This document shows, piece after piece, positions 1 to 7,951 of a DNA stretch of 22,390 nt. The notes under the pieces were generated by a model. The model saw nothing but the letters and a program-made list of their open reading frames with translations. It was not told where the DNA came from and made no database searches. Source of the DNA: Bacillota bacterium (lineage in GTDB: Bacteria > Bacillota > Dethiobacteria > SKNC01); assembly GCA_007120745.1 (NCBI GenBank), contig SKNC01000006.1, positions 1 to 22,390 of the forward strand, given 5' to 3'. Both the position numbers and the translations under genes were made by a program. Each line of letters starts with the position of its first letter. Position 1 is the first letter of the stretch.

Positions 1-209
1 ATAATCGAAAAAATCATAAAAATTGCAGCTAAATAAGCGGTAATTTTTCCAAGCAGTTCTTCCTTGCTTTTCTTCTTACCCCACAGAGCTTGGCCGCTGC
101 CTCCAGAAATAGCTCCAGATAGCCCTCCTTGATTTCCCGACTGCAGGAGGACGGCTGCAATCAGTCCTACGGATATTATCAGATATAAAATAGTTAACGC
201 TACTTGCAA
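1..209 (-). CDS. secG: Preprotein translocase subunit SecG (partial, 3' end outside window)
   Basis: SecG is the small accessory subunit of the SecYEG channel in the cytoplasmic membrane. I translated this by hand: it begins MQVALTILYLIISVGLIAAV, a first membrane segment, followed by LLQSGNQGGLSGAISGGSG, the glycine/serine-rich cytoplasmic loop typical of SecG, then a lysine-rich stretch and the start of a second hydrophobic segment. The window ends before the stop, so only about 69 codons are visible. The start is TTG at 207-209, seven bases after a strong GGAGG; a second in-frame TTG at 210-212 is possible but sits only four bases away. In Firmicutes secG commonly follows eno, which supports the call. 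A GC-rich, hairpin-rich leader lies upstream. Confidence 0.93.
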   Translation of the reverse strand, partial: MQVALTILYLIISVGLIAAVLLQSGNQGGLSGAISGGSGQALWGKKKSKEELLGKITAYLAAIFMIFSI

Positions 210-249
210 CAAATCACCTCCTTAATGTTATTAACTCTGTGGTACACGT

Positions 250-400
250 CAACTCCCCCTGCAGAGCAGAAGGTTTCCCGGAACCGTTTTTAAGATGAAG
301 GTCCCGGAGGCTCCCGAAGGGGCCGGTAATATAAGGTGAATAGAGCCGGCAGGTAGCCAGTCTCCATAAGCAGTTTTACCCCGGGATACCCCGGGAACCC
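250..400 (-). ncRNA. Putative structured leader RNA or small RNA upstream of secG
   Basis: On the minus strand this GC-rich block can fold into several separate hairpins: CCCGGG-GTAT-CCCGGG (380-395), CCGGGACC with GGTTCCGG across a 14-base loop (278-307), and CCTTCTGC-TCT-GCAGGGGG with some G-U pairs (255-273). A further set of complementary GC-rich runs lies at 308-345. The flanks are AT-rich, which makes the block stand out. It ends about 40 bases before the secG ribosome binding site. I do not recognise it as a tRNA, tmRNA, 6S RNA or known riboswitch. It could be a cis-acting leader or an independent RNA. Confidence 0.4.
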
Positions 401-442
401 TATACTTTTTACCTAAAAAATTGAATAGATAAGGGTACAAAA

Positions 443-472
443 TATATAGGGAACATAGTTTATAATTCGCAA
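443..472 (-). promoter_or_regulatory. Putative promoter for the secG leader
   Basis: On the minus strand, TTGCGA (467-472) and TATATA (443-448) are separated by 18 bases, a passable sigma-A arrangement. Transcription would start near 436 and run through the hairpin-rich stretch into secG. The call is based on sequence match only. Confidence 0.45.
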
Positions 473-567
473 GAAACGATAAAAATTCCTTCTTTTTTTA
501 TTACTTTGTCCAGATTTTTTTAAATTTTCAAAACCAGACAAAGCATTATCTTAACAATACTTGTTAT

Positions 568-581
568 ATGTTAAATAACAT
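568..581. repeat. 14-bp dyad ATGTTAAATAACAT
   Basis: A six-base perfect inverted repeat around a two-base centre lies about 55 bp downstream of eno. It could be an operator or a weak AT hairpin. It has no adjacent U-run, so it does not look like a terminator. Confidence 0.3.
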
Positions 582-635
582 ACAGGGAAAATGGTTTTTA
601 GAAGAGCCTGCTATTATGATAATCAATTCTATAAG

Positions 636-1925
636 CTATTTCAAGCCAAATTTTTTAAATTCTGCCTTCCCTGTATAAGTCCCTGTCAGTCCCAATTCCT
701 CCTCAATTCTCAGTAAGCGGTTATATTTTGCCAGCCGCTCTGAACGGGAAGGGGCCCCGGTTTTTATCTGCCCTGCTCCGGTAGCGACAGCCAAATCCGC
801 AATGATGTTGTCTTCCGTTTCTCCGGAACGATGGGAAATCACCCAGGTATACCCGCTGCGTTTGGCCAGGTCGATGGTTTCCAGGGTTTCCGTAATCGTC
901 CCAATTTGATTTAGTTTGATTAAAATGGAATTACCTACTCTCCTGGAAATCCCCTGGGACAGCTTTTGGGGGTTGGTAACAAATAAATCATCCCCCACAA
1001 TTTGAAGCTGGTTTCCGGCCCTGTCCGTTAACAGCTTCCATCCCTCCCAGTCTTCTTCATCCAAACCATCTTCTATGGAAATAATTGGATAATGCTTTAA
1101 AAGATACAGGTAATAGTCCACCATTTCTGAGGAGTCTTTTTCTAATCCCTCTCCCTCCAGATGATACGTGCCTTCCCGGTATATTTCACTGGCTGCCACA
1201 TCCAGGGCCAGGTGAAAATCCTGCCCGGGTTTGTAGCCGGCGGATTCGATTGATTTTATGATAACCTCCAGCCCGGCCTCATTGGAAGAAAGGTTCGGAG
1301 CAAAGCCCCCTTCATCCCCTACAGAAGTGTTTAGCCCTTCTTTATTTAAAGCCATTTTTAAATGGTGATATACTTCCGTCCCCATTCTCAGGGCTTCACT
1401 AAAACTGGCAGCTCCCGTAGGAAGGACCATAAATTCCTGTATGTCCATATTGTTGTCCGCATGCTCCCCGCCGTTTAAGATATTAAACATGGGCACCGGA
1501 AGGGTACTGGTGTTAACCCCCCCTAAGTAGCGGTACAGGGGAACCCCTAGAGTTTCTGCCGCTGCCCTGGCCACTGCCATGGAAACACCCAGGATGGCAT
1601 TGGCTCCCAAGTTCTTCTTATTTGGGGTTCCATCTAAATCTATTAACAGCTGGTCAATATTATTCTGATCCAGAGCATCTTTTCCCTCCAACTCAGGCCC
1701 AATTATTTTATTCACATTTTCTACGGCTTTTAATACCCCTTTTCCCAGGTACCGCAGGCTGTCTCCATCCCTTAATTCTACAGCTTCAAATTTTCCGGTG
1801 GAAGCTCCCGAGGGGACCGCTGCTCTTCCCAGGGCTCCACCGGCCAAATGCACATCCACTTCTACCGTGGGATTCCCCCGGGAATCTAAGATTTCCCTTG
1901 CCTCAATTCCTATAATTTCAGTCAT
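636..1925 (-). CDS. eno: Enolase (phosphopyruvate hydratase)
   Basis: Enolase converts 2-phosphoglycerate to phosphoenolpyruvate with loss of water, using Mg2+, in the cytoplasm. The 429-residue product has the normal bacterial length. Visible family motifs are ILDSRGNPTVEVDV near residue 12, the conserved phosphate/metal region NGGEHADNNMDIQEF, the metal-site stretches SIEDGLDEEDW and VGDDLFVTN, the lysine-containing ILIKLNQIGT, and ISHRSGETEDNIIADLAV near the C-terminus. The ATG is preceded by AGGAGG with good spacing. It is the last gene of the gap-pgk-tpiA-gpmI-eno cluster, 34 bp after gpmI, so co-transcription is likely. No obvious terminator follows it. Confidence 0.99.
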   Translation of the reverse strand: MTEIIGIEAREILDSRGNPTVEVDVHLAGGALGRAAVPSGASTGKFEAVELRDGDSLRYLGKGVLKAVENVNKIIGPELEGKDALDQNNIDQLLIDLDGTPNKKNLGANAILGVSMAVARAAAETLGVPLYRYLGGVNTSTLPVPMFNILNGGEHADNNMDIQEFMVLPTGAASFSEALRMGTEVYHHLKMALNKEGLNTSVGDEGGFAPNLSSNEAGLEVIIKSIESAGYKPGQDFHLALDVAASEIYREGTYHLEGEGLEKDSSEMVDYYLYLLKHYPIISIEDGLDEEDWEGWKLLTDRAGNQLQIVGDDLFVTNPQKLSQGISRRVGNSILIKLNQIGTITETLETIDLAKRSGYTWVISHRSGETEDNIIADLAVATGAGQIKTGAPSRSERLAKYNRLLRIEEELGLTGTYTGKAEFKKFGLK

Positions 1926-1959
1926 TTTATTCCCTCCTGTAATGTAATATTTTTTATTT

Positions 1960-3525
1960 TTAAATATTTTCCTGGAAATTTTTTTTAATGATTAAACTCT
2001 GGCCGGTCATTTCCCGGGGCTTTTCTATATGTAGTATTTCCAAAATAGTAGGGGCTATATCAGCCAGGATCCCTGTTTTTCTTAACCCAACCTGTAATCG
2101 ATTTCCAATCAGGTAAAAAGGCACCTGGTTGGATGTGTGAGCAGTATGGGGCTGACCGGTATGGTCATCCACAATTTTCTCAGAGTTACCATGGTCAGAA
2201 GTAAGAAGAAGGATTCCTCCACGGCTCAAAACTGCATCCATGACTCTCCCTACACAATGGTCCACAACCTCAACTGCCTCAACGGCAGCCTTGAGGATTC
2301 CTGTGTGACCTACCATATCAGGGTTGGCATAGTTAAGGATAATTACATCATAAATATCTTCAATTATTTTTTCCACTACTGTATCAGTAACTTCATATGC
2401 GCTCATCTCAGGCTTTAAGTTATAGGTGGCCACTTTGGGAGAAGGGATTAGAATTCGATCCTCTCCGGGATAGGGTTTTTCAACACCCCCGTTAAAAAAG
2501 AAAGTTACATGAGCATATTTTTCTGTTTCTGCAATCCGCAGCTGCCGCATCCCTTCCCGAGATAACACCTCTCCCAGGGTCTGGTCCAGGTTGTCCGGCG
2601 GGAAAGCTATCGGTGCAGGAATCGTGATATCATACTGGGTAAAACATACAAAATGGAGGCGGGGAGGGAATTCTCCCCTGTAGAAATGAGGAAATTTTTT
2701 GTCTACCAGGGCCCGGGTAATCTGCCTCGCCCGATCAGGCCGAAAATTAAAGAATACCACTCCATCGTTATCCTTTATTAATCCCCGGGGACTGCCCTGC
2801 TCATTATAAATTACCGTGGGTAATACGAACTCATCGGTTTGACCCTTCTCATAGGCTTTTTCCACGGCATGTAGAGAGCTGGCTGCCACTTCCCCTTTAC
2901 CAAAGACCATGGCCCCGTAGGCCTTCTCAACCCGCTCCCATCTCCGGTCCCGGTCCATGGTGTAATATCGACCGCTGACTGTTGCTATTTCACCGACACC
3001 CAGGGCTTTCATCCTGGCCTTGAGAGCTGTAAGATATTCTTTGGCATTGGCTGGCGGCACATCCCGTCCATCTAAAACAGCATGAACGTATACCCGGGTA
3101 AGGCCGTGCATCTCCGCTAAATCCAGCAGAGCATAAAGATGACGAATATGGCTGTGGACCCCTCCATCGGAAACCAATCCCAGGAGATGCAGAGAAGAGT
3201 TATTTTTTTTCACCTTTTCAATCACGTCTAAAAGCACCGGGTTTTTATAGAAACTGCCATCCCTGATGGCTACATTAATTTTGGTAAAATCCTGATACAC
3301 GATTCTGCCGGAACCGATGTTCAGGTGACCTACTTCCGAGTTTCCCATCTGTCCTTCGGGAAGGCCTGTCGCTTCCCCGCTGCAGGTCAACACACTGGAG
3401 GGAAAACGACTTTCAATAGCATCTATATTGGGTTTTCTGGCCAGGGCAACAGCATTCCCTTCCCTGTTTTCTGACAGGCCCCAGCCATCCAGGATGGTCA
3501 GGACCACGGGCTTTGGCCTCTGCAT
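1960..3525 (-). CDS. gpmI: 2,3-bisphosphoglycerate-independent phosphoglycerate mutase
   Basis: This enzyme interconverts 3- and 2-phosphoglycerate through a phosphoserine intermediate with Mn2+; it belongs to the alkaline phosphatase superfamily. At 521 residues it matches the usual length of about 510-515. Metal-binding Asp13 lies in TILDGWG. The phosphorylated serine is predicted at Ser63 in GNSEVGHLNIGSG. C-terminal metal motifs are visible in YANPDMVGHTG, LLTSDHGNSE and HTAHTSNQVPF. The inserted phosphotransferase domain contains DGRDVPP and NFRPDRARQ. The start ATG follows AAAGGAG by seven bases. It sits between tpiA and eno, as in the glycolytic operons of many Firmicutes. Confidence 0.98.
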   Translation of the reverse strand: MQRPKPVVLTILDGWGLSENREGNAVALARKPNIDAIESRFPSSVLTCSGEATGLPEGQMGNSEVGHLNIGSGRIVYQDFTKINVAIRDGSFYKNPVLLDVIEKVKKNNSSLHLLGLVSDGGVHSHIRHLYALLDLAEMHGLTRVYVHAVLDGRDVPPANAKEYLTALKARMKALGVGEIATVSGRYYTMDRDRRWERVEKAYGAMVFGKGEVAASSLHAVEKAYEKGQTDEFVLPTVIYNEQGSPRGLIKDNDGVVFFNFRPDRARQITRALVDKKFPHFYRGEFPPRLHFVCFTQYDITIPAPIAFPPDNLDQTLGEVLSREGMRQLRIAETEKYAHVTFFFNGGVEKPYPGEDRILIPSPKVATYNLKPEMSAYEVTDTVVEKIIEDIYDVIILNYANPDMVGHTGILKAAVEAVEVVDHCVGRVMDAVLSRGGILLLTSDHGNSEKIVDDHTGQPHTAHTSNQVPFYLIGNRLQVGLRKTGILADIAPTILEILHIEKPREMTGQSLIIKKNFQENI

Positions 3526-3614
3526 CTCTTTTCTCCTTTATATCGAAATTAAACTAAAAAAATCTTTCCAATGTTCATGAGCTTTGATTTATGAGAAAAG
3601 CAACAACTCTAATC

Positions 3615-4385
3615 TTATAATTTTTTTATATTATTGGCAACCGTCACCATTTTTATAAACGCGTCTTCTTTCAGGCTGGCGCCTCCAATTAAGGCGCCGT
3701 CAATCTCTTCTTGTTCTAAAAACTGCCCGATATTGTCGGGGTTTACGCTTCCACCATATAAAATGGGCATGCTTTTAGAGATTCCCGGAGAAAACTTCCT
3801 GGACACCCACTGCCTGATAAATGCGATGACCTCCCGGGCATCCTCTGCAGATGCAGACCTTCCGGTTCCGATTGCCCAGATGGGCTCATAGGCAATGGTA
3901 ATATTTGCTGCTGCCGTGGAATCCAGGCCGGAAAGGCCCTGTTCCAGCTGATTTTCAATGATTTTTGTGGTAACGCCCTGTTCCCTCTGTCCCAGGCTTT
4001 CCCCTACACACACAACAGGTTTAAGGTTAAAGGAAAGCGCAGCTTTAACTTTATTGTTTACCTGGGTGTCCGTCTCCCCAAAATGACCTCTCCTTTCAGA
4101 GTGCCCGATGATTCCATAAGTTACCCCCAATTCAGACAGCAGATACGGGGAAACTTCACCGGTATAGGCTCCCTCCTTCTCCCAAAACAAATTTTGAGCA
4201 CCCAATTTAACAGGAGTGCCCTGCAGGTCCTGGGACATATGTGCTAAGGAAAGAAATGTGGGACAAAGAATCATTTCTACTCCTGTAAATGATTCACAGG
4301 CTGGTAAAATCTCCTTTACAAATTTTCTGCTTTCGGAAACCGTTTTGTACATTTTCCAATTGGCCGCAATGACCGGTTTTCGCAT
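3615..4385 (-). CDS. tpiA: Triose-phosphate isomerase
   Basis: TpiA interconverts dihydroxyacetone phosphate and glyceraldehyde 3-phosphate. The 256-residue product shows the whole catalytic set: Lys11 in AANWKMYKT, His95 in IIGHSERR, and Glu167 in AYEPIWAIGTG, followed by the phosphate-binding LYGGSVNPDN and ALIGGASL. The ATG at 4383-4385 has AAGGAGG nine bases upstream; another ATG four bases earlier is out of frame. The gene is separated from pgk by 160 bp containing a GC-rich hairpin, so its expression relative to pgk may be adjusted by RNA processing, and from gpmI by 89 bp. Confidence 0.99.
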   Translation of the reverse strand: MRKPVIAANWKMYKTVSESRKFVKEILPACESFTGVEMILCPTFLSLAHMSQDLQGTPVKLGAQNLFWEKEGAYTGEVSPYLLSELGVTYGIIGHSERRGHFGETDTQVNNKVKAALSFNLKPVVCVGESLGQREQGVTTKIIENQLEQGLSGLDSTAAANITIAYEPIWAIGTGRSASAEDAREVIAFIRQWVSRKFSPGISKSMPILYGGSVNPDNIGQFLEQEEIDGALIGGASLKEDAFIKMVTVANNIKKL

Positions 4386-4512
4386 GCATTTCGTCCTCCT
4401 TCCAGTGTAGTATAGGATAAATTCTGGCTGCTTTCAGCTTTATGGGTTATGTTAAATTTAATCAGTCTGACTGAAATAAAGGGGTTCGTTTAACTCCTGG
4501 ATAAATGTGAAT

Positions 4513-4539
4513 CCCCGCCCCTACAAGAAAAGGGCGGGG
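4513..4539 (-). terminator. GC-rich hairpin just after pgk (intercistronic; weak terminator or RNA processing site)
   Basis: CCCCGCCC and GGGCGGGG form an eight-base-pair all-GC stem with an 11-base loop, a few bases past the pgk stop. On the minus strand it is followed by ATTCACATTT and not by a U-run, so full termination is unlikely. A stability or processing element between pgk and tpiA is more plausible. Nearby at 4463-4473 there is a small palindrome, CAGTCTGACTG. Confidence 0.5.
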
Positions 4540-4545
4540 AACATG

Positions 4546-5739
4546 TTAAACCGTAACTTTTTCCGGTAAAACCGACAAGGCGGGGAGTTCTTTTCCTTCC
4601 CAGAATTCTAAAGCTGCTCCTCCTCCTGTGGAAATATGGGTCATTTTTTCAGCAACCCCTGCTTTTTCCACTGCAGCCACCACGTCACCGCCGCCGATAA
4701 CTTTCACGGCCTCCAGGTCTGCAATGAAGCGGGCGGTCTCCATGGTGCCCTGGGCAAAATCTTCAATTTCAAACATGCCCAAAGGACCGTTCCAAATAAC
4801 TGTCCGGGCAGTTTTTAATATCTCTTTGAACTTTTGTACGGTTTCGGGACCGATATCTAGAGCCATCCAATCTGAAGGCACAGAATCCGGCGCTACCACC
4901 TTTTGGTCAGAGTTCTCCGAAGCTTCGCTGGCGGCAATAAAATCTACCGGTAAAACCAGGTTTGCTTTTTTGTTTTTTGTCCTGGCCAAGATTTCTTCGG
5001 CTGCCTGAACCTTATCCTCTTCTACAAAGGATTTTCCCATGTCAACTCCCTGGGCACGAAAGAAAGTATTGGCCATCCCCCCGCCAATCAGCAGAAAATC
5101 CACCACGTCCAGTAAATGGTTGATCAGCTCTATTTTATCCGCCACTTTCGTGCCTCCTAAAATAGCAACCAGGGGCCTTTCAGGACTCTCTAAAATTTTA
5201 CTCATCATGATGATTTCTCTTTCCATGTTTAACCCTGCGGCGGCGGGCAGAAGTTCAGCCACCCCTACAGTGGAGGCATGGGCGCGGTGACTGGTTCCAA
5301 AAGCATCGTTTACATAGATGTCGGCCAGCTGCGCATACTGTCTGGCCAACTCCGGATCGTTTGTAGTTTCTCCCGGGTGAAACCGAATATTCTCCAGCAT
5401 CAAGATGTCTCCGCTTTTTAACATCTCCAATGCTTTTAAGGGCTCTTCTCCCACCACTTTATCGGTTTTATAAACCGGTTTACCCAGCATTTCAGCCAGT
5501 TCTTTGGCTACAGGGTCCAAACGCAGTTCTTCCACAGGCTGCCCCTGGGGTCTCCCCAGGTGAGAAGCCATAATCACTATGGCCCCCTGCTCCGAAAGAT
5601 ATTTAATGGTGGGCAGGCTGGAACGCATTTTATTCTCTTCTATGATTTCCCCATGTTTATTTAAAGTAACGTTCAGGTCCACCCGCAAAAGAACTCTTTT
5701 CCCTTTTACATCCAGGTCTTTTACATTTACTTTATTCAA
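4546..5739 (-). CDS. pgk: Phosphoglycerate kinase
   Basis: Pgk transfers the acyl phosphate of 1,3-bisphosphoglycerate to ADP, the first ATP-yielding step of lower glycolysis. The 397-residue protein has the family length. The N-terminal substrate domain shows RVDLNV (usually RVDFNV), ASHLGRPQG, and ENIRFHPGE. The C-terminal nucleotide domain shows ILGGTKVADKIELI, GPLGMFEIEDFAQGT, IGGGDVVAAV and HISTGGGAALEF. The start is TTG at 5737-5739, nine bases after AAAGGAG, which itself overlaps the stop of gap; no in-frame ATG fits better. With only 15 bp between gap and pgk, the two are almost certainly on one transcript. Confidence 0.99.
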   Translation of the reverse strand: MNKVNVKDLDVKGKRVLLRVDLNVTLNKHGEIIEENKMRSSLPTIKYLSEQGAIVIMASHLGRPQGQPVEELRLDPVAKELAEMLGKPVYKTDKVVGEEPLKALEMLKSGDILMLENIRFHPGETTNDPELARQYAQLADIYVNDAFGTSHRAHASTVGVAELLPAAAGLNMEREIIMMSKILESPERPLVAILGGTKVADKIELINHLLDVVDFLLIGGGMANTFFRAQGVDMGKSFVEEDKVQAAEEILARTKNKKANLVLPVDFIAASEASENSDQKVVAPDSVPSDWMALDIGPETVQKFKEILKTARTVIWNGPLGMFEIEDFAQGTMETARFIADLEAVKVIGGGDVVAAVEKAGVAEKMTHISTGGGAALEFWEGKELPALSVLPEKVTV

Positions 5740-5754
5740 ATTCTTTTACTCCTT

Positions 5755-6765
5755 TCAAACAGCATACCCCGTTCTGGCAATATACCGGGCCAGGTCTAGA
5801 ACCCTGCTGCAGTAGGCCCATTCGTTGTCATACCAGGCTACGATTTTCACCATTTTATCCTCCATAACCATGGTAGATAGACTGTCAACAATACATGAGT
5901 ATGGATTCTTTACGTAATCAACGGACACCAGGGGTTCATCGGATACTGCCAAAATCCCCTGCATTATACCTTTTTCCGCTTCCCGATAAGCTTCGTTAAT
6001 CTCTTCGACAGTGGTATTGGTTTCCAGTTCCGCTACCAGGTCCACCACGGAAACAGTAGGAGTAGGCACCCGTAAAGCATATCCGTCCATTTTCCCCTTA
6101 AGCTCCGGCATTACCAGCCCTAAGGCCCTGGCTGCACCGGTGGATGTTGGGATGATGGAAAGTGCTGCGGCTCTGGCACGACGAAAGTCAGAATGAGGTA
6201 AGTCAAGTATATTCTGATCATTAGTGTACGCATGAATTGTAGTCATTAACCCTTTTTTTATCACAAATTTTTCATGCAGAACTTTCGCAGCGGGAGCCAG
6301 GCAGTTGGTGGTACAGGATGCGTTGGAAATCACCTGGTGTTCAGGCATATATTTATGGTGGTTGACTCCCATTACCACTGTAATATCTTCATTTTTTGCA
6401 GGAGCCGTAATAATTACTTTGTGGACACCATTTTTCAAGTGTTTCTCCGCGTCTTCCTTATTGTTAAAAACACCGGTGGCCTCCAGTACAATATCTACCC
6501 CGTGTTCTCCCCAGGGCAGTTTTGAAGGATCACGATCCGCCAGAATTTTTACCTCTTTACCATCAATGACCAGGCAGTCATCCCCGGGTTCAACATCCAG
6601 AGGAAATTTACCATAAACGGAATCATATTTCAACAGGTGGGCCAACAGTTTTGGATCCCGGGTGCTGTTGAAGGCAGCAATTTCTAGATCCGGATAGTTT
6701 TCAAAAGCTGCCCTGATGCATCCACGGCCGATTCGGCCGAAGCCGTTTACGCCAATTTTTACCAT
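5755..6765 (-). CDS. gap: Glyceraldehyde-3-phosphate dehydrogenase, type I
   Basis: GAPDH oxidises and phosphorylates glyceraldehyde 3-phosphate to 1,3-bisphosphoglycerate. The 336-residue product has the Rossmann motif VNGFGRIGR (6-14), the catalytic Cys151 in SNASCTTNC and His178 in TTIHAYTNDQ, and the typical RVPTPTVSVVDLV. In the cofactor loop the usual acidic residue (Asp32 of the Bacillus stearothermophilus enzyme, in a motif like NDLTD) is replaced: this protein has FNSTRDP, with Ser34 at that place, so NADP use or dual specificity is possible. Residues DLPHSD further on look like those of NAD-type enzymes. The ATG follows GGGGAGG by about ten bases. It is the first gene of the glycolytic cluster, and no cggR precedes it. 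Confidence 0.98.
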   Translation of the reverse strand: MVKIGVNGFGRIGRGCIRAAFENYPDLEIAAFNSTRDPKLLAHLLKYDSVYGKFPLDVEPGDDCLVIDGKEVKILADRDPSKLPWGEHGVDIVLEATGVFNNKEDAEKHLKNGVHKVIITAPAKNEDITVVMGVNHHKYMPEHQVISNASCTTNCLAPAAKVLHEKFVIKKGLMTTIHAYTNDQNILDLPHSDFRRARAAALSIIPTSTGAARALGLVMPELKGKMDGYALRVPTPTVSVVDLVAELETNTTVEEINEAYREAEKGIMQGILAVSDEPLVSVDYVKNPYSCIVDSLSTMVMEDKMVKIVAWYDNEWAYCSRVLDLARYIARTGYAV

Positions 6766-6862
6766 GTAATCATAACCTCCCCATTATTTAACTCCCTGTT
6801 TATTATTTTATCTGTAGGACAAAGAGTTTTAGAACAGCAAAATAATGCTAATAGTACATCAC

Positions 6863-6908
6863 TATCATTTAATTATGATATCCTATTTTAAAATGATATT
6901 CTATTTTA
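6863..6908. promoter_or_regulatory. Operator-like repeats between whiA and gap
   Basis: Two near-identical 16-mers, ATGATATCCTATTTTA (6875-6890) and ATGATATTCTATTTTA (6893-6908), repeat with an 18-bp period and one mismatch. The first also forms a dyad, TATCAT-TTAATT-ATGATA (6863-6880). The block lies about 100-145 bp before the gap start. This is where a glycolytic regulator or a start site would be expected, but I see no clear -35/-10 pair. Confidence 0.4.
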
Positions 6909-6965
6909 TCCTTAAAATTCCTGCCTCTTTATGTTTTCTTAAAAATTTTTATCATACTTTACTAT

Positions 6966-7910
6966 TTATTTTTTTAAAATCTCTCTGGCCATTTTCTCCA
7001 ACTTTCTCAGGCGGTGATTCACCCCCGATTTACTTAAAGGAGGGGTAAACATTTCCCCCAGTTCTTTTATTGTGGCTTCAGGATACTGCACTCTAAGTTC
7101 TGCCACCTGGCGCAGGGAGCCGGGCAAATTTTGTAATCCTACGTTCATGCTTATGATATTGATTGCCTCCAGCTGATTCATGGCCGCTATCACCGTTTTA
7201 TTTACATTGGCAGTATCACAGTTCACCAGCCGATTGATATTGTTGCGCATTTCCTTCAATATTCTTACATTTTCATAATAAAACATGGCCTGGTGAGCAC
7301 CAATTACGTTTAAAAACTCCATAATCTGCTGACCGTCTTTGAGATACACCAAAAAGCCGTTTTTTCGAGGAATCATTTTCCCTGGAATTTCGAAAGTTTT
7401 TAATAAAGTAACAATTTCCCGGGCCTGTTCCTCATATTCTGCACCCAGTTCCAGGTGATAGGAGTTATCCGGATTGCTTATGGAACCCCGGGCCAGAAAT
7501 GCCCCCCGGAGGTAGGCCCTTCGACAGCATTTTTTTGCAATTATTTCCCCGGAAATATTTCGGTTTATTCCGCTGACTGCTTCTCCCCCGTCTATTATTT
7601 TCAGGTCCTGGAGTATGTTCTGTACTTTTTCTGTTTCTGAAACCTTTACCAGGTACGTATTATTTTTTTTCAATCGGGTTTTCTTCCTGACCAAAAGATG
7701 ACTGTTTACTTCATACAAGTTTTTTAAAAGCAGGAATATTCGGCGGGCGGATGCGGGGTTTTCCGTGTGAATGTTTAAAGCTAATTTATTTTGGCTGAGC
7801 TGCAGGCTTCCGGTCATATAAATTAAGGCCGTAAGCTCGGCCTTTTGACAGCAGTTTCTCTTAAGTTCTATTCTTGCCAACTCATTCTTAACTTTAAATG
7901 AAAAGGACAT
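6966..7910 (-). CDS. whiA: DNA-binding protein WhiA
   Basis: WhiA is a conserved Gram-positive DNA-binding protein with a degenerate LAGLIDADG homing-endonuclease fold joined to a C-terminal helix-turn-helix. In actinobacteria it is a sporulation regulator; in Bacillus (YvcL) it affects cell division and chromosome segregation. The 314-residue product has the family length, with the conserved KKCCRRAYLRGAFLARGS in the middle domain and the C-terminal helix-turn-helix around YPEATIKELGEMF and SKSGVNHRLRKL. The ATG is preceded by AGAGG with fairly long spacing. It follows rapZ, as in most Firmicutes, but the usual intervening yvcK is absent. Confidence 0.96.
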   Translation of the reverse strand: MSFSFKVKNELARIELKRNCCQKAELTALIYMTGSLQLSQNKLALNIHTENPASARRIFLLLKNLYEVNSHLLVRKKTRLKKNNTYLVKVSETEKVQNILQDLKIIDGGEAVSGINRNISGEIIAKKCCRRAYLRGAFLARGSISNPDNSYHLELGAEYEEQAREIVTLLKTFEIPGKMIPRKNGFLVYLKDGQQIMEFLNVIGAHQAMFYYENVRILKEMRNNINRLVNCDTANVNKTVIAAMNQLEAINIISMNVGLQNLPGSLRQVAELRVQYPEATIKELGEMFTPPLSKSGVNHRLRKLEKMAREILKK

Positions 7911-7930
7911 GACTTTTCAACCTCTGTAAA

Positions 7931-7951
7931 GCAGGGGACTTCATCCCCTGC
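7931..7951 (-). terminator. Perfect hairpin between rapZ and whiA
   Basis: GCAGGGGA-CTTCA-TCCCCTGC is a perfect eight-base-pair stem with a five-base loop, located 20 bp before whiA. On the minus strand it is followed by TTTACAGAGG, with only three U residues, so it is at most a weak terminator or attenuator; it may also affect access to the whiA ribosome binding site. It occupies part of the 112-bp gap where yvcK would be expected. Confidence 0.45.

Larger units (their letters stand above)
210..635. other. 426-bp gap between eno and secG
   Basis: No convincing protein gene is seen. The stretch nearest eno (about 441-635) is AT-rich and contains a 14-bp dyad at 568-581 but no clear terminator for eno. 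The stretch at about 250-400 is much richer in G+C and holds several stable hairpins on the minus strand. A 63-codon minus-strand reading frame at 249-440 starts with TTG, has no ribosome binding site and spans the hairpins, so it is not called as a gene. Confidence 0.6.

Noticed and set aside
250..400. tRNA, tmRNA or 6S RNA in the GC-rich block
   Set aside because: No T-arm GTTCRA motif, no CCA end, no tmRNA ends, and no match to the 6S layout that I could recognise.
249..440. 63-codon minus-strand frame upstream of secG
   Set aside because: TTG start without a ribosome binding site, lying at the predicted transcription start; the sequence is better explained by paired RNA stems, and the peptide resembles no known family.
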